Source: Pseudomonas putida
GTDB lineage: Bacteria > Pseudomonadota > Gammaproteobacteria > Pseudomonadales > Pseudomonadaceae
Direction: 5' to 3'
DNA: 64,000 nt
Assembly (NCBI RefSeq): GCF_025905425.1
Contig: NZ_CP109603.1
Coordinates: 1,028,001 to 1,092,000 of the forward strand
Positions within the stretch are counted from its first letter, which is position 1. Every line of letters begins with the position of its first letter. Positions 41,222 to 51,111 of the stretch are shown here, piece by piece. Below the pieces are notes generated by a model, which did no database searches, was not told where the DNA came from, and saw only the letters and a program-made list of their open reading frames with translations. The position numbers and the translations under genes are program-made.

Positions 41222-43288
41222 TTATCGGAAACTGTAAGAAACCCCAGCATAAACCCCAAACCCTTCACCCGGTGTCGAGCGGGCGATGTCCTGCCCGGCG
41301 TCGTTGTAGCCTGGCGTTACCGTCGCGGCGTAGCGTTTGTTGGTCAGGTTGCGCAGGTCGAGCCAGGTTTGCCAGTCCTGTTTCGGTGAGTCCCAGCCCA
41401 GGCGCGCGCCAAGCAAGGCGTAGGCATCGGCGTGGTAACTGTTGGCATAGTCAACCTGCACCTTCGAGGCCATTTGAGTGTTGACCCCGGCATAGAAGCC
41501 ACTCGGCCAGTCATAGCGCAGTTCGGCCTGGTAGTAGTGCATGGGGATGCCAGGCAAGCGGTTGTCGCCGAACGTGTCGTCGTCGCGGTAGTGGAAGTCA
41601 CTGAAGGTGTAGGCCTGGCGCAGGCTCAGCTTGCCCGTACCGGCTTGCTCCCACAGGGTGCTGTCCAGGCCTGCCTCGACACCCTGGTGCACGGTGGCGC
41701 TGGCATTGAACTCTTTGGCCGGCAGGCCCTGCACGATTTCCACGGCCAACAGTTCGTGGCGTACGTGCGAGTAGTACCAGGCCAGGTCCCAGCGCCCCAG
41801 CATCGACTCGCCGCGCGCGCCCAGCTCCAGCGTGGTGGCCGTCTGGTTTTGCATTTCGATCGGTTGGGTCGCTACCGTTGAACTCCAGATCAGCGACCAT
41901 GGGTGTGGCGGCTCGACCGAGCGGCTCAGGTTGCCATACACCTGCAGTTGCGGGTTGATGTCATAGCGCAGGCCCAGGCGCGGCGCGTAGTCCCAGTCGT
42001 GCTGGCTGACCTTGCCGCCTGTGGCAGGGTAGGTGACGTCGCTTTCACGGCGGGTGTAGATCATCGCCAGGCCGGTGGTCAGCCACAGGTCGGGGATCAG
42101 CTCCAGATCGTTGCCGACATGCAGCACGGTGTCCGAGCCCTGGTAGCTGAAGTCGCGGCTGCGCGCACCGAAGTTATCGCCGCTGGTACGGGCAAACTGC
42201 GAGGCCCCACTGTTAGGCAGGTGTTTGGTGGTTCGCCAGCCTACGGTGGTCTTGCTCTCGCGGCCCAGCAGGGTGTCGCGGCGGAAGTAGTTGAGGGTAC
42301 CGCTGACATCGGTGTAGGCGACCTTCAGGCGCATCGGGCCTTCGCGCAGGTCCATTGGGAAGTCGTGATAGACCAGCCCGGCTTCCACCCGGGCATCGTC
42401 CTCAAGGTAGAAGGTAGTCTTGTTGGCCACCCAGGTGCTGCCCGGTTGCGGCCGGCTGTCGTCGCGCGCCAGGTACGCCGCGTTGGCGGCACGCGGGTCA
42501 TGCTTGATCTGTTCTTTGGTCAGGCGCCCGGCCAGGTCGTTTTCGGTCTCCCGGTAGCGCAGGTAGAAACGCGTTTCCAGGTTCGGGTTGAAGCGGTAGC
42601 CGACATTCGCGGCGATACCCTTGGCGCTGCCACTGCTGTGCGCCTGATAGCCGTCGTATTCCGAATCGGTCAGAGCCACGTAGTAATCGAGGTTGCCCAG
42701 CACCTGGCCAGAGCTGATGTGCCGATGCTGGTAGCCGCGGCTGCCGACCTCGTACCGCACCTGCAATGGTGCGGCATCGTAGCCGGTATGGGTCACGTAG
42801 TTGATGGCGCCCCCCAGGGCCAGGGCGCCTTGATCGAAGCCATTGGCCCCGCGCAATACCTCGGCACGGCTCAGCCACAGCGGCTCGAACAGCTCATAAG
42901 GCGTCCCCCCTGGGCCGGTCAGCGGTAAACCGTCAAACATCGTGTACACCCCGGAGCCGTGCGCCCCCGGTGCGCGGTTGATGCCCGACCCGCGGATTGA
43001 CAGTTTGATGCCGTCATTACCCGCCGACTGGGCGAACACGCCAGGCTGGTAGGCCAGCACATCCTGGTTGCTGGCGACCCGGCCTTGCCCCACGCGCTGC
43101 ATGTCCACCAGGTTGCTGGCGCCTGGGACTTCGCGCAGACGCTCGCTGGCGGCCGTCAGTTCGCTTTGCTCCTCGTCCGTGATCAGCACCTGGCCCAGTT
43201 CGACCGAGGGTGCGGCCAAGGCGGTCGGGGTGGCAGTGATGGCCGCCAGCAGACCAAGGCAAGATGAGAGGGGTAAAACGGAACGCAT
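41222..43288 (-). CDS. TonB-dependent receptor (substrate unknown)
   Basis: A 688-residue outer-membrane receptor with a signal peptide (LGLLAAITATPTALA), a TonB-box-like VELGQVLITDEEQ, and a plug with GIKLSIRGSGINRAPGAHGS, MFDGLPLTGPGGTP and AEVLRGANGFDQGALALGGA. The beta-barrel ends GVYAGVSYSFR. There is no STN domain. The start at 43288 has GGAG upstream. No transporter, sigma factor or Fur-box-like site is adjacent that would hint at the ligand. Confidence 0.87.
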   Translation of the reverse strand: MRSVLPLSSCLGLLAAITATPTALAAPSVELGQVLITDEEQSELTAASERLREVPGASNLVDMQRVGQGRVASNQDVLAYQPGVFAQSAGNDGIKLSIRGSGINRAPGAHGSGVYTMFDGLPLTGPGGTPYELFEPLWLSRAEVLRGANGFDQGALALGGAINYVTHTGYDAAPLQVRYEVGSRGYQHRHISSGQVLGNLDYYVALTDSEYDGYQAHSSGSAKGIAANVGYRFNPNLETRFYLRYRETENDLAGRLTKEQIKHDPRAANAAYLARDDSRPQPGSTWVANKTTFYLEDDARVEAGLVYHDFPMDLREGPMRLKVAYTDVSGTLNYFRRDTLLGRESKTTVGWRTTKHLPNSGASQFARTSGDNFGARSRDFSYQGSDTVLHVGNDLELIPDLWLTTGLAMIYTRRESDVTYPATGGKVSQHDWDYAPRLGLRYDINPQLQVYGNLSRSVEPPHPWSLIWSSTVATQPIEMQNQTATTLELGARGESMLGRWDLAWYYSHVRHELLAVEIVQGLPAKEFNASATVHQGVEAGLDSTLWEQAGTGKLSLRQAYTFSDFHYRDDDTFGDNRLPGIPMHYYQAELRYDWPSGFYAGVNTQMASKVQVDYANSYHADAYALLGARLGWDSPKQDWQTWLDLRNLTNKRYAATVTPGYNDAGQDIARSTPGEGFGVYAGVSYSFR

Positions 43289-43507
43289 CGTACGACTCCA
43301 GGCGAAAGGCGAATGGATAACGGCGTTGAGACGAGCGAAACGGCGCTCGGAGCACGAAGAACTTCAGTGAATTTCTCGCAACTTCCGTCAGACGGTTCTG
43401 TAGGCAAGTTCTTTACAAGCAGTTCGGCTGGAGAGGGCGGCACGTGCTTCGTAAGGTGATTACAGATCGGCAGCGATGCCTCTCTCAATCACTCGTGGAG
43501 TTCAACG

Positions 43508-43756
43508 ATGAACGACAACGCACGACATTCGACCGATACCTTGTTGGACCCACCCATCCGCCTGACCCCGCGTGAGCGGCAAGTCCTGCTGTGGTGCGCT
43601 TACGGCAAGAGCTCGTGGGAAATTGGCCAGATCCTGGAATGCAAGGAGTCGACGGTGAACTTCCACGTGGCCAACATCCTGCGCAAGTTCGATGTGCCAA
43701 CGCGTGTAGCGGCCGTTATCAGGGCGATTCGCTACGGCATGCTGGCTGAACAGTGA
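43508..43756 (+). CDS. Orphan LuxR-type HTH protein (DNA-binding domain only)
   Basis: An 82-residue protein consisting almost only of a LuxR/GerE helix-turn-helix (about 20-78): LTPRERQVLLWCAYGKSSWE, IGQILECKESTVNFHVANIL and RKFDVPTRVAAVIRAI. The motif is that of quorum-sensing-type regulators, but there is no autoinducer or receiver domain. GGAG precedes the ATG. It is 10 bp before a phage-like gene and seems to head that small cluster, so it may be its regulator. Confidence 0.85.
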   Translation: MNDNARHSTDTLLDPPIRLTPRERQVLLWCAYGKSSWEIGQILECKESTVNFHVANILRKFDVPTRVAAVIRAIRYGMLAEQ

Positions 43757-43766
43757 GGGGGTGGCC

Positions 43767-44129
43767 ATGAATCACTTGTTGCCACTTGGTTTTGAGCCTG
43801 CCGTGATCAAGTCACGTTTTCCAGACTGCCATGACCCGTTCTGGCCGCGCTTAGACCTCGCGGTTCTGCGCGAGCGCTTGCAACTTCGGCGGGAGATCAG
43901 CGAAGCGCAGCTGGAGGTCGCCGCACGCTGCGCCGCTATTGATGCAGCGCGGGAGTTCGCGCGCTGGCGTGCGGCACTGCGTGAACGGGGTTACAAACGC
44001 CTCGAAGAGGTGTCCGGGCATGATCATGGGCGGGCGCTGTTAGTGTGCTACACGCGTTTTGTAGAAGGTGCGGTCCTGCGCTCGGTTACCCGCCGACAGG
44101 CATTGCGCAGGGGAGGGGCTGATGCTTGA
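43767..44129 (+). CDS. P2 gpL-like (phage head completion) protein
   Basis: A 120-residue protein. The stretch DPFWPRLDLAVLRERLQLRR, then a helical region, then RGYKRLEEVSGHDHGRALLV and the end FVEGAVLRSVTRRQ, resembles in order and spacing the head completion/stabilisation protein gpL of phage P2, as I remember that sequence. The predicted structure is mostly helical. GAGGGGG precedes the ATG at 43767. It overlaps the following holin-like gene by 8 bp. In P2, gene L is likewise close to the holin gene. No capsid or tail genes remain beside it. Confidence 0.5.
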   Translation: MNHLLPLGFEPAVIKSRFPDCHDPFWPRLDLAVLRERLQLRREISEAQLEVAARCAAIDAAREFARWRAALRERGYKRLEEVSGHDHGRALLVCYTRFVEGAVLRSVTRRQALRRGGADA

Positions 44130-44484
44130 ACCTCCTCTGGTCGATAACCTGTTGTTGGCATTTCTGGAACTGCTGGGCATGGATGGCAGGGTGCTGTACG
44201 GCGCACTGCTTGGGGCCTTGCTGGTTAGCGCGGCTCGCGACCGCTTGATCACCAATGCCTCCAGGCGCCTGACAGTCAGCAAAAAACTGCTGCTGGTCTG
44301 TGTGACCGTTGGTGTGGGGCACTTGTTCGAGCCCCTGCTCTCGTCGCTGGCGCCGATGCTGACCCGTGGCATGGCCGCTTTCGTGGCAGCAGTCGTGGTG
44401 ATACCGATCAGCCTCAAGGTGCTGGTCTGGCTGGACACGCTGGACCCGCGCGAAATCATCCAGCGCTGGCGCCGTCGGGGTTAA
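44122..44484 (+). CDS. Phage holin-like small membrane protein
   Basis: A 120-residue protein with three hydrophobic segments (about 10-40, 53-75 and 82-103) and a basic C-terminal tail (IIQRWRRRG). This is the usual layout of a class I holin, which makes pores for endolysin release. No endolysin gene follows. GGGGAGGGG precedes the ATG at 44122. It overlaps the gpL-like gene by 8 bp and overlaps the stop of the convergent repressor gene by 4 bp. Confidence 0.6.
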   Translation: MLEPPLVDNLLLAFLELLGMDGRVLYGALLGALLVSAARDRLITNASRRLTVSKKLLLVCVTVGVGHLFEPLLSSLAPMLTRGMAAFVAAVVVIPISLKVLVWLDTLDPREIIQRWRRRG

Positions 44485-44873
44485 GCCCTGACGTCATCGG
44501 GTATGCGCTTGGCAAGCTCGGTCAGTTGCCGTTCGAGCTGTTGGATGCGTTGCTTGTCCTGGATGAGCAACAAAATCGCCTGGCGGTCGGTAACTGAGAG
44601 CGCCCGTAGCCGCTCGAGCATGTCGGTCTCCCACGTCTCCGGGCCCTGGGGCATTGGTTTTGGGGTGGCTTCACCCAGTAACAGCCAGTCGAGTGAGCAG
44701 GCGTAGTGCTTGGCTGACTCTACGCAAATCGCGTATGGGATGCTGTCGCGTACCTTCCAACTGCTCAACGTCTGGGGGCTGATGGACAGCGCTCTCGATA
44801 GCTCGGCATCGGTATCACAGCCGGTGAGGAGCTTCAGCCGAGCAAGCACAGGAGCAAGCAAGCCAGTACTCAT
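44481..44873 (-). CDS. Phage CI-type repressor (HTH domain, no peptidase domain)
   Basis: A 130-residue protein. The N-terminus has a CI/Xre-type HTH (about 8-70: LARLKLLTGCDTDAELSRAL, ISPQTLSSWKVRDSIPY and YACSLDWLLLGE). A short C-terminal coiled coil follows (about 95-125, IQQLERQLTELAKRIP), instead of the S24/LexA-type self-cleaving domain. It should therefore dimerise through the coiled coil and not respond to RecA. It diverges from the 37-codon ORF/Ogr pair, a layout resembling a phage repressor switch. Confidence 0.82.
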   Translation of the reverse strand: MSTGLLAPVLARLKLLTGCDTDAELSRALSISPQTLSSWKVRDSIPYAICVESAKHYACSLDWLLLGEATPKPMPQGPETWETDMLERLRALSVTDRQAILLLIQDKQRIQQLERQLTELAKRIPDDVRA

Positions 44874-44964
44874 AACAATTATCCATGTCTGGTTTAATGA
44901 TATTCCATGGGCTTAAACTACTCGTTATGAATACAGCCCTGCGTTTTTAAGGAGCATTTCTGCA

Positions 44965-45078
44965 ATGAGAAGCATTGAAGTGAAGAATACATCCACCTAT
45001 GCAGTTAATACTGACACAACTAAAGGATCATTCTCACAGAAGCACTGTCTGGACAATGGTTACAGGTGCCTGCCGTGA
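44965..45078 (+). CDS. 37-residue ORF coupled to the Ogr-like gene
   Basis: An ATG at 44965 with AAGGAG ten bases upstream opens a 37-codon frame whose TGA (45076-45078) overlaps the GTG start of the zinc-finger gene (GTGA). The peptide is polar with two cysteines near its end (KHCLDNGYRCLP). Base composition is lower in GC than the surroundings, as in phage DNA. It may be a real small protein or a leader peptide coupling translation of the downstream gene. It is short, and coding was inferred only from the ribosome-binding site and the coupling. Confidence 0.45.
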   Translation: MRSIEVKNTSTYAVNTDTTKGSFSQKHCLDNGYRCLP

Positions 45079-45323
45079 GTACGTACAAGCTGGTCTGCCC
45101 GCATTGCAACAGCCGTATGCGCATACGCACCAGTGAGGGGCGCCATATATTCCTACGGGTTGCCTACCTGCAATGCACCACCGAGGCCTGTGGCTGGTCA
45201 GTGCGAGCCGAGTTTGAAATGACCCATGAACTTTCTCCCAGCGGGATGCCCAACCCTGAAGTCTACCTGCCATCCGCCAATGGCGACCTGCGCAGGGCTG
45301 CATTGCCTGACGCGGCCGAGTAA
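45075..45323 (+). CDS. Ogr/Delta-like zinc-finger protein (phage late-gene activator family)
   Basis: An 82-residue protein with the cysteine pattern of Ogr/Delta activators: CPHC near residues 8-11 and CTTEACGWS near 33-41, with the RIRTSEGRHIFLRVAYLQC spacing. Family members activate P2-type late promoters by contacting RNA polymerase alpha. The start is the GTG at 45075 with AGGTG upstream; an earlier GTG at 45066 has no site. A strong terminator follows. With the CI-like, holin-like and gpL-like genes nearby it marks a P2-type remnant. Confidence 0.8.
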   Translation: MSTYKLVCPHCNSRMRIRTSEGRHIFLRVAYLQCTTEACGWSVRAEFEMTHELSPSGMPNPEVYLPSANGDLRRAALPDAAE

Positions 45324-45345
45324 GCAGCCATTTCGCGCAGATAAA

Positions 45346-45373
45346 AAAACACCCCGCATGAGCGGGGTGTTTT
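45346..45373. terminator. Bidirectional rho-independent terminator
   Basis: The stem ACACCCCGC (45349-45357) pairs with GCGGGGTGT (45362-45370) around a 4-base loop. A-rich and T-rich flanks on the two sides make it usable from both strands. It lies between the Ogr-like gene (+) and nuoN (-), and so ends both the phage-like cluster and the 15-kb nuo operon. Confidence 0.88.
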
Positions 45374-45388
45374 GTATTGCCGAGCTGA

Positions 45389-46858
45389 TCAGCCGATCAG
45401 TTGCAGGCCCGCCTGCTGAACCAGTTCCAGCAGCGGTTGCGGGTAGACACCCAGCACGAAGGCAACAATGGCAATTGCCAGCAGCATGACGCCACCGGTG
45501 CGCTGTTCCCACTTCAGCGGGGCGTCGTGGCGACGCAGGTTCGGTTCGACCAGGTACAGGGTGACCATCACGCGCAGGTAGTAGTACACGCCGATGGCGC
45601 TACCAATTACCAGGGCACCGACCAGCCACCACAGGTGCGACTCGACGCCGGTGGCGATGATGTAGAACTTGCCGATGAAGCCTGCGGTCAGCGGGATACC
45701 GGCCAGCGACAACATCATTACGGTCAGCACAGCGGTCAGGTACGGGCGGCGCCAGAACAGGCCGCGGTACTCGTACAGGGCATCGGCATCACGGCCGCCG
45801 TAAGGCGAGGACATCAAGGTGATGACGCCGAAGGCACCCAGGCTGGTGATCACGTAGGTAACCAGGTACACGCCCATGGCTTCCAGCGCCAGGCCCTTGC
45901 TGGCGACCAGGGCGATGACCAGGTAGCCGAAGTGGGCGATGGACGAGTAACCGAGCAGACGCTTGAGGTTGCTCTGGGTCAGCGCCAGCAGGTTACCGAT
46001 CAGGATCGAGGCGACCGCGATCACGGCCAGTACGGTGCTAAGCACGCCGCTGCTGGCAGCAGGGGAGAGCATGAACAGGCGTACGACCACGGCGAACACC
46101 GCGACCTTGCTGGCGGTGGCCAGGAACGCGGCAACCGGCGCCGGGGCGCCTTCGTACACGTCCGGGGTCCACAGGTGGAACGGCACCAGCGACAGCTTGA
46201 AGGCCAGGCCTACCAGCATCATGCCCAGGCCCAGTTGAGCCAACAGGCTTGGCATGTTGGTGGCTGCCAGGGCTTTGCCGATCTGGTCGAAGCTCAGGCT
46301 GCCGGCATCGGCGTACAGCAGTGCCATGCCGAACAGCAGGAAGGCCGAACCTGCGGCCGACAGCACCATGTACTTGATGCCGGCTTCCAGTGAGCGCTTG
46401 TTGAAGAAGGCATACGCCACCAGGCCGTAGACGGGTACCGACAGCAGCTCCAGGCCGATGAACAGGCCGGCCAGGTGGTTGGCGCTGACCAGCACCAAGC
46501 CACCCAGCGCCGACATCAGCAGCAGCAGGTAGAGTTCTTCACGGTTGCCCGGGAAGCCCTTGGCGCCTTCGCCGAGGTAGGCGTGAGCGAGCGTGACGCA
46601 GGCCAGCGTGGCCACCAGGATGATCGCCATGTACAGGCAGGCGAACTTGTCGATGGTGATCAGCGAGGTGACCGCCAGCGGCGCGACCTTCAGTGCCGGC
46701 AGGATCGACAGCAGGGCCAGGTTAAGGCCCACGGTGGACAGCAGGAAGGTCTGCGAGTGGTTGCGCTTCCAGGCGATCGCCAGCATCACCACCACCGTGG
46801 TGATGGTGGTGATCAGCATCGGCGCCAATGCGATGAAGTGTTGAGTGGTGAATTCCAT
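45389..46858 (-). CDS. nuoN: NuoN, complex I membrane subunit (antiporter-like)
   Basis: A 489-residue subunit with about 14 hydrophobic segments. It is one of the three Mrp antiporter-like proton-pumping subunits of NADH:quinone oxidoreductase. Family motifs visible: [60 protein letters not shown] and [15 protein letters not shown]. Upstream in-frame codons overlap nuoM, and the ATG at 46858 gives the standard N-terminus. It is the last gene of the operon, 7 bp after nuoM, followed by a strong terminator. Confidence 0.95.
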   Translation of the reverse strand: MEFTTQHFIALAPMLITTITTVVVMLAIAWKRNHSQTFLLSTVGLNLALLSILPALKVAPLAVTSLITIDKFACLYMAIILVATLACVTLAHAYLGEGAKGFPGNREELYLLLLMSALGGLVLVSANHLAGLFIGLELLSVPVYGLVAYAFFNKRSLEAGIKYMVLSAAGSAFLLFGMALLYADAGSLSFDQIGKALAATNMPSLLAQLGLGMMLVGLAFKLSLVPFHLWTPDVYEGAPAPVAAFLATASKVAVFAVVVRLFMLSPAASSGVLSTVLAVIAVASILIGNLLALTQSNLKRLLGYSSIAHFGYLVIALVASKGLALEAMGVYLVTYVITSLGAFGVITLMSSPYGGRDADALYEYRGLFWRRPYLTAVLTVMMLSLAGIPLTAGFIGKFYIIATGVESHLWWLVGALVIGSAIGVYYYLRVMVTLYLVEPNLRRHDAPLKWEQRTGGVMLLAIAIVAFVLGVYPQPLLELVQQAGLQLIG

Positions 46859-46865
46859 AGCGCTC

Positions 46866-48398
46866 TTACCGGGCCGAAGCGAGTTGAGTGAAAGCGGAAC
46901 CAAGCCACTGCTGCACACCGCTCATGGTGGCGGCAGAAGTGTCGAGGAACGGCTGCGGGTACACACCAAGCACGATCAGCAGCACCGCCAGGCCCAGCAC
47001 CATGATCAGCTCGCGGCCGTCCATGCCGGCCAGCACGGTGTCGCTCTTGCTTGGGCCGAAGTAGGCGCGGTGGATCATGATCAGCGAGTAGACCGAGCCG
47101 AAGACCAGGCCGGTGGTGGCGATCACGGTGATCCATGGCACGCTGGCGAAGCTGCCGATCAGGATCAGGAACTCGCCGACGAAGTTGCCGGTACCTGGCA
47201 GGCCCAGGGAGGCGGCGGCGAAGAACAGGCTGATCGCCGGCAGGTAGGCGATGCGGTGCCACAGGCCACCCATTTGACGCATGTCACGGGTGTGCAGGCG
47301 CTCGTACAGCTGGCCGGACAGGATGAACAGCGCGGCAGCCGACAGGCCGTGGGCCAGCATCTGGATCACCGCGCCTTGCAGAGCTTGCTGGCTGCCGGAG
47401 TAGATACCGATCAGCACGAAGCCCATGTGCGAAACGCTGGAGAAGGCGATCAGGCGCTTGATATCGGACTGCGCGAAGGCCAGGAAGGCCCCGTAGAAGA
47501 TACCGATCAGGCCCAGAGTCATAGCGATCGGCGCAAACTCGGCCGAGGCGTTCGGGAACAGCGGCAGGGCGAAGCGCAGCAGGCCGTAGGCCGCCGTCTT
47601 CAGCAAGATGCCCGCCAGGTCCACGGAACCTGCGGTCGGTGCCTGGGCGTGTGCATCAGGCAGCCAGGAGTGGAACGGCACCACCGGCAGCTTGACCGCG
47701 AAGGCGATGAAGAAGCCCAGCATCAGCACGTATTCGACGCCAGCCGGCAGTTCGGCCTTGAGCAGGTCGCTGTAGTTGAAGGTGAGCACGCCGGTGGTGT
47801 TGTAGTTGACCAGCACCAGGCCAAGGATCGCCACCAGCATGATCAGGCCGCTGGCCTGGGTGAAGATGAAGAACTTGGTCGCCGCGTAGATCCGGGTCTT
47901 CTTGCCGTCTGCGGAGCTGTGACCCCAGAGCGCGATGAGGAAATACATCGGCACCAGCATCATTTCCCAGAAGAAGAAGAACAGGAACAGGTCCAGGGCC
48001 AGGAACACACCGACCACGCCGCCGAGGATCCACATCAGGTTGAGGTGGAAGAAGCCGACGTGGCGCTGGATCTCTTTCCAGGAGCACAGTACCGAGAGCA
48101 CACCAAGCAGGCCGGTGAGCAGGATCATCAGCAGCGACAGGCCGTCGAGGGCCAGGTGGATGCTGATGCCGAAGCGCTTGATCCACTCGACTTTGTATTC
48201 GAGTGCCCAGGCAGGTTCGGCGCCCGGAGCAGGGGCCAGGGTGTAGTCGCCGGTGCCCCACAGGTATAGGCCGATGCCGAGCAGCAGGGACATGGTCAGC
48301 AGCGCGATCCAGCGCGGCAGGGTGGCGCCGAAGCGCTCACCCAGCCAGCACAGGAAGCCGCCGATGAAGGGGATCAGGATCAGCCAAGGCAAAATCAT
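46866..48398 (-). CDS. nuoM: NuoM, complex I membrane subunit (antiporter-like)
   Basis: A 510-residue subunit with about 14 transmembrane helices. The key motifs are present: [20 protein letters not shown] (with the conserved Glu of the proton channel), [20 protein letters not shown] and [20 protein letters not shown]. It forms a proton channel beside NuoN and NuoL. AAAGGAAA precedes the ATG at 48398. The gene follows nuoL after 40 bp. Confidence 0.96.
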   Translation of the reverse strand: MILPWLILIPFIGGFLCWLGERFGATLPRWIALLTMSLLLGIGLYLWGTGDYTLAPAPGAEPAWALEYKVEWIKRFGISIHLALDGLSLLMILLTGLLGVLSVLCSWKEIQRHVGFFHLNLMWILGGVVGVFLALDLFLFFFFWEMMLVPMYFLIALWGHSSADGKKTRIYAATKFFIFTQASGLIMLVAILGLVLVNYNTTGVLTFNYSDLLKAELPAGVEYVLMLGFFIAFAVKLPVVPFHSWLPDAHAQAPTAGSVDLAGILLKTAAYGLLRFALPLFPNASAEFAPIAMTLGLIGIFYGAFLAFAQSDIKRLIAFSSVSHMGFVLIGIYSGSQQALQGAVIQMLAHGLSAAALFILSGQLYERLHTRDMRQMGGLWHRIAYLPAISLFFAAASLGLPGTGNFVGEFLILIGSFASVPWITVIATTGLVFGSVYSLIMIHRAYFGPSKSDTVLAGMDGRELIMVLGLAVLLIVLGVYPQPFLDTSAATMSGVQQWLGSAFTQLASAR

Positions 48399-48438
48399 GA
48401 CGGGTTGGTTTCCTTTGGCAAAGTCGCAAGATTCATAG

Positions 48439-50292
48439 TCATACCGCGGCCACTACCACAGCACCGAGCACCAGCACGGCGCCGACGGCGATCGAGGCGG
48501 TGTACCAACGCAGCTGGCCGGTCTCGGTCTTGCTCATGGCGACGTGGCCGCCACGGGCCATCCGAGGGATCAGGCCGATGCTGCGGTCAACCGGGTCCTT
48601 GCGCAGGATGTGGCAGATCAGCAGGTAAGGTTTGACGAAGAGCTTGTCGTAGATCCAGTCGAAGCCCCAGGCGGCGAACCACCAGGCCGACAGGACACGG
48701 CCGATGCCGCTGTTGGCAATCGCGCTGACGAAGCGGCGCTTGCCCAGGAACAGCAGGGCCGACAGCAGGATACCAGCGATGGCGATGGCGCCCGAGGCGA
48801 TCTCCAGCGAGTGCTTGGCGTCACCACCGGCGTGGCCTGCGCTTTCCGGCAACACACCTGCCAGCGGCGGGGTGATCCAGGCGCCGACGAAGGTCGACAG
48901 CACGATCAGCACGCCCAGTGGCAGCCAGTGGCTGATGCCGTGGCCGGCGTGGGCTTCGGTCTTGGCTTCGCCGTGGAAGGCGATGAAGATCAGGCGGAAG
49001 GTGTACAGCGAGGTCATGAACGCGCCCACCAGGCCGGCGTACAGCAAGCCGGTGTTGCCGCTGGCGAAGGCTTCCCAGAGGATCTCGTCCTTGGAGTAGA
49101 AACCCACGGTCACGATCGGCAGGGCAGCCAGGGCGGCGCCACCGACCACGAAGCTGGCATAGGCCAGCGGCAGTTTCTTCCACAGGCCGCCCATCTTGAA
49201 GATGTTCTGCTCGTGGTGGCAGGCAACGATCACCGCACCGGAAGCAAGGAACAGCAGGGCCTTGAAGAAGGCGTGGGTCATCAGGTGGAAGATCGCCGCG
49301 TCCCAGGCACCGACGCCCAGGGCCAGGAACATGTAGCCGATCTGGCTCATGGTCGAGTAGGCGAGGATACGCTTGATGTCGGTCTGTACCAGCGCGGCAA
49401 AGCCGGCCAGCACCAGGGTCACACCGCCGACCACGCCGACCAGGTGCAGAATGTCCGGCGCCAGCAGGAACAGGCCATTGGTACGGGCAATCAGGTACAC
49501 GCCCGCGGTCACCATGGTTGCGGCGTGGATCAGTGCCGAAACCGGGGTCGGGCCCGCCATTGCGTCGGCCAGCCAGGTCTGCAGCGGCAGCTGGGCCGAT
49601 TTACCGACCGCGCCACCCAGCAGCATCAGGGTCGCCAGGACCATCCAGGTGTCACCCGCCTGGAATTTCTGCGGTGCCAGCACCAGCAGTTCCTGCACGT
49701 TCAGGGTACCCAGCTGGGCGAACAGGATGAACAGGCCGATGGCCATGAACACGTCGCCGATACGGGTGACGATGAAGGCCTTGAGTGCCGCGTTGCCGTT
49801 GTTGCGGTTGCTGTAATAGAAACCGATCAACAGGTACGAGCACAGGCCCACGCCTTCCCAGCCGAAGTAGATGAACAGCAGGTTATCGCCCAGCACCAGG
49901 AACAGCATGCTGGCGATGAATAAGTTGGTGTACGAGAAGAAGCGCGAGTAACCGGCTTCGCCACGCATGTACCAGGACGCGAACAGGTGGATCAGGAAGC
50001 CTACGCCGGTGACCACGCCGAGCATGGTGACCGAAAGGCCATCCACGTACAGGGTGAAGTTCGGCGCAAAGCCGTCCACCGACATCCACTGCCACAGCAG
50101 CTGGCTGTACGCGCCGCCTTCAGGCGGGGCGACGTTGAACTGCCAGATGACGTAGGCGGCTGTCGCAGCCGAGAGGCCGACCGAGCCGACGCCGATCAGG
50201 GCGGACAGGTTCTCCGAGAACCGCCCGCGCGAGAACGACAGCAGCAAAAAGCCGATCAGGGGGAAGACGAAAGTCAGGAAGATAAGGTTCAT
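48439..50292 (-). CDS. nuoL: NuoL, complex I membrane subunit (antiporter-like)
   Basis: A 617-residue subunit, the largest antiporter-like protein of complex I, which also provides the long lateral helix. Motifs: [59 protein letters not shown] and [20 protein letters not shown]. Its start overlaps the stop of nuoK by 4 bp (ATGA). The length is normal for the family. Confidence 0.96.
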
Positions 50293-50597
50293 CCGCGCAT
50301 CTCACTGGCAGCATCGATGTCGAGAGTGTGGAAGCGGCGATACAGCTGCAGCAGGATGGCCAGGCCAATACTGGCCTCGGCGGCTGCCAGGCTGATCACC
50401 AGAATGAACATCACCTGGCCGTCGGGTTGGACCCAACGGGCACCGGCGACGATGAACGCCAGGGCAGAGGCGTTCATCATGACTTCCAGGCTCATGAGTA
50501 CGAAGAGGATGTTGCGGCGGACCATCAGGCCAACCAGACCTAAGCAGAACAGGATGCCGGCGACCGCCAGACCATGCTCGAGAGGGATAGCACCCAT
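50289..50597 (-). CDS. nuoK: NuoK, complex I membrane subunit
   Basis: A 102-residue protein with three transmembrane helices. The conserved buried glutamates appear in [18 protein letters not shown] and [26 protein letters not shown] precedes the ATG. It lies between nuoJ (3-bp gap) and nuoL (4-bp overlap). The length matches the family. Confidence 0.95.
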
Positions 50598-50600
50598 GAT

Positions 50601-51101
50601 TTACTCCTTCGCCTCAACGCGGCCCAGGTGGAAGGCGGTGACGGCTGCAGCAAGCAGCAGCATCGAAGCCAGTTCGACCACCAGCAGGTACGGGCCGAAC
50701 AGGCTGATGCCCACGGCCTTGGCGTCCACGGTGGTACCGCTGATGGCTGCGCCACTTGGCGTGACGAACAGCACGTACAGCAGCTCCAGCAGCAGCAGGG
50801 CGGCGAGGATCACCGGCCCGGCCCAGATGCCAGGCTTCAGCCAGCCGCGCTCCTGGGCGACCGAAGCCGGCCCGAGGTTGAGCATCATCACCACGAACAC
50901 GAACAGCACCATGATGGCGCCGGCGTAGGCGATCACTTCCAGGGCGCCGGCGAACGGCGCGCCCAGGGCGAAGAAGATCATTGCCACGGAAATCAGCGAA
51001 ATGATCAGGTAGAGCAGGGCGTGCACGGGGTTGGTGCCGGTCACCACACGAAGGGTGGAGACCACGGCGATCCCGGATGCGAAGTAGAAAGCGAATTCCA
51101 T
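50601..51101 (-). CDS. nuoJ: NuoJ, complex I membrane subunit
   Basis: A 166-residue subunit with five hydrophobic segments. Family motifs: [40 protein letters not shown] and [15 protein letters not shown]. It forms part of the membrane arm next to NuoH and NuoK. Its start is 10 bp after the nuoI stop. Confidence 0.95.
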   Translation of the reverse strand: MEFAFYFASGIAVVSTLRVVTGTNPVHALLYLIISLISVAMIFFALGAPFAGALEVIAYAGAIMVLFVFVVMMLNLGPASVAQERGWLKPGIWAGPVILAALLLLELLYVLFVTPSGAAISGTTVDAKAVGISLFGPYLLVVELASMLLLAAAVTAFHLGRVEAKE

Positions 51102-51111
51102 CTTTCTGTCC

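Noticed and set aside
43508..43756. Quorum-sensing receptor next to a LuxI gene
   Set aside because: Only the DNA-binding domain is present and no autoinducer synthase gene is nearby.
46845..48269. 474-residue antisense frame over nuoM
   Set aside because: The composition is dominated by Gln, His, Glu and Asp repeats from reverse reading of hydrophobic codons. nuoM is certain on the other strand.
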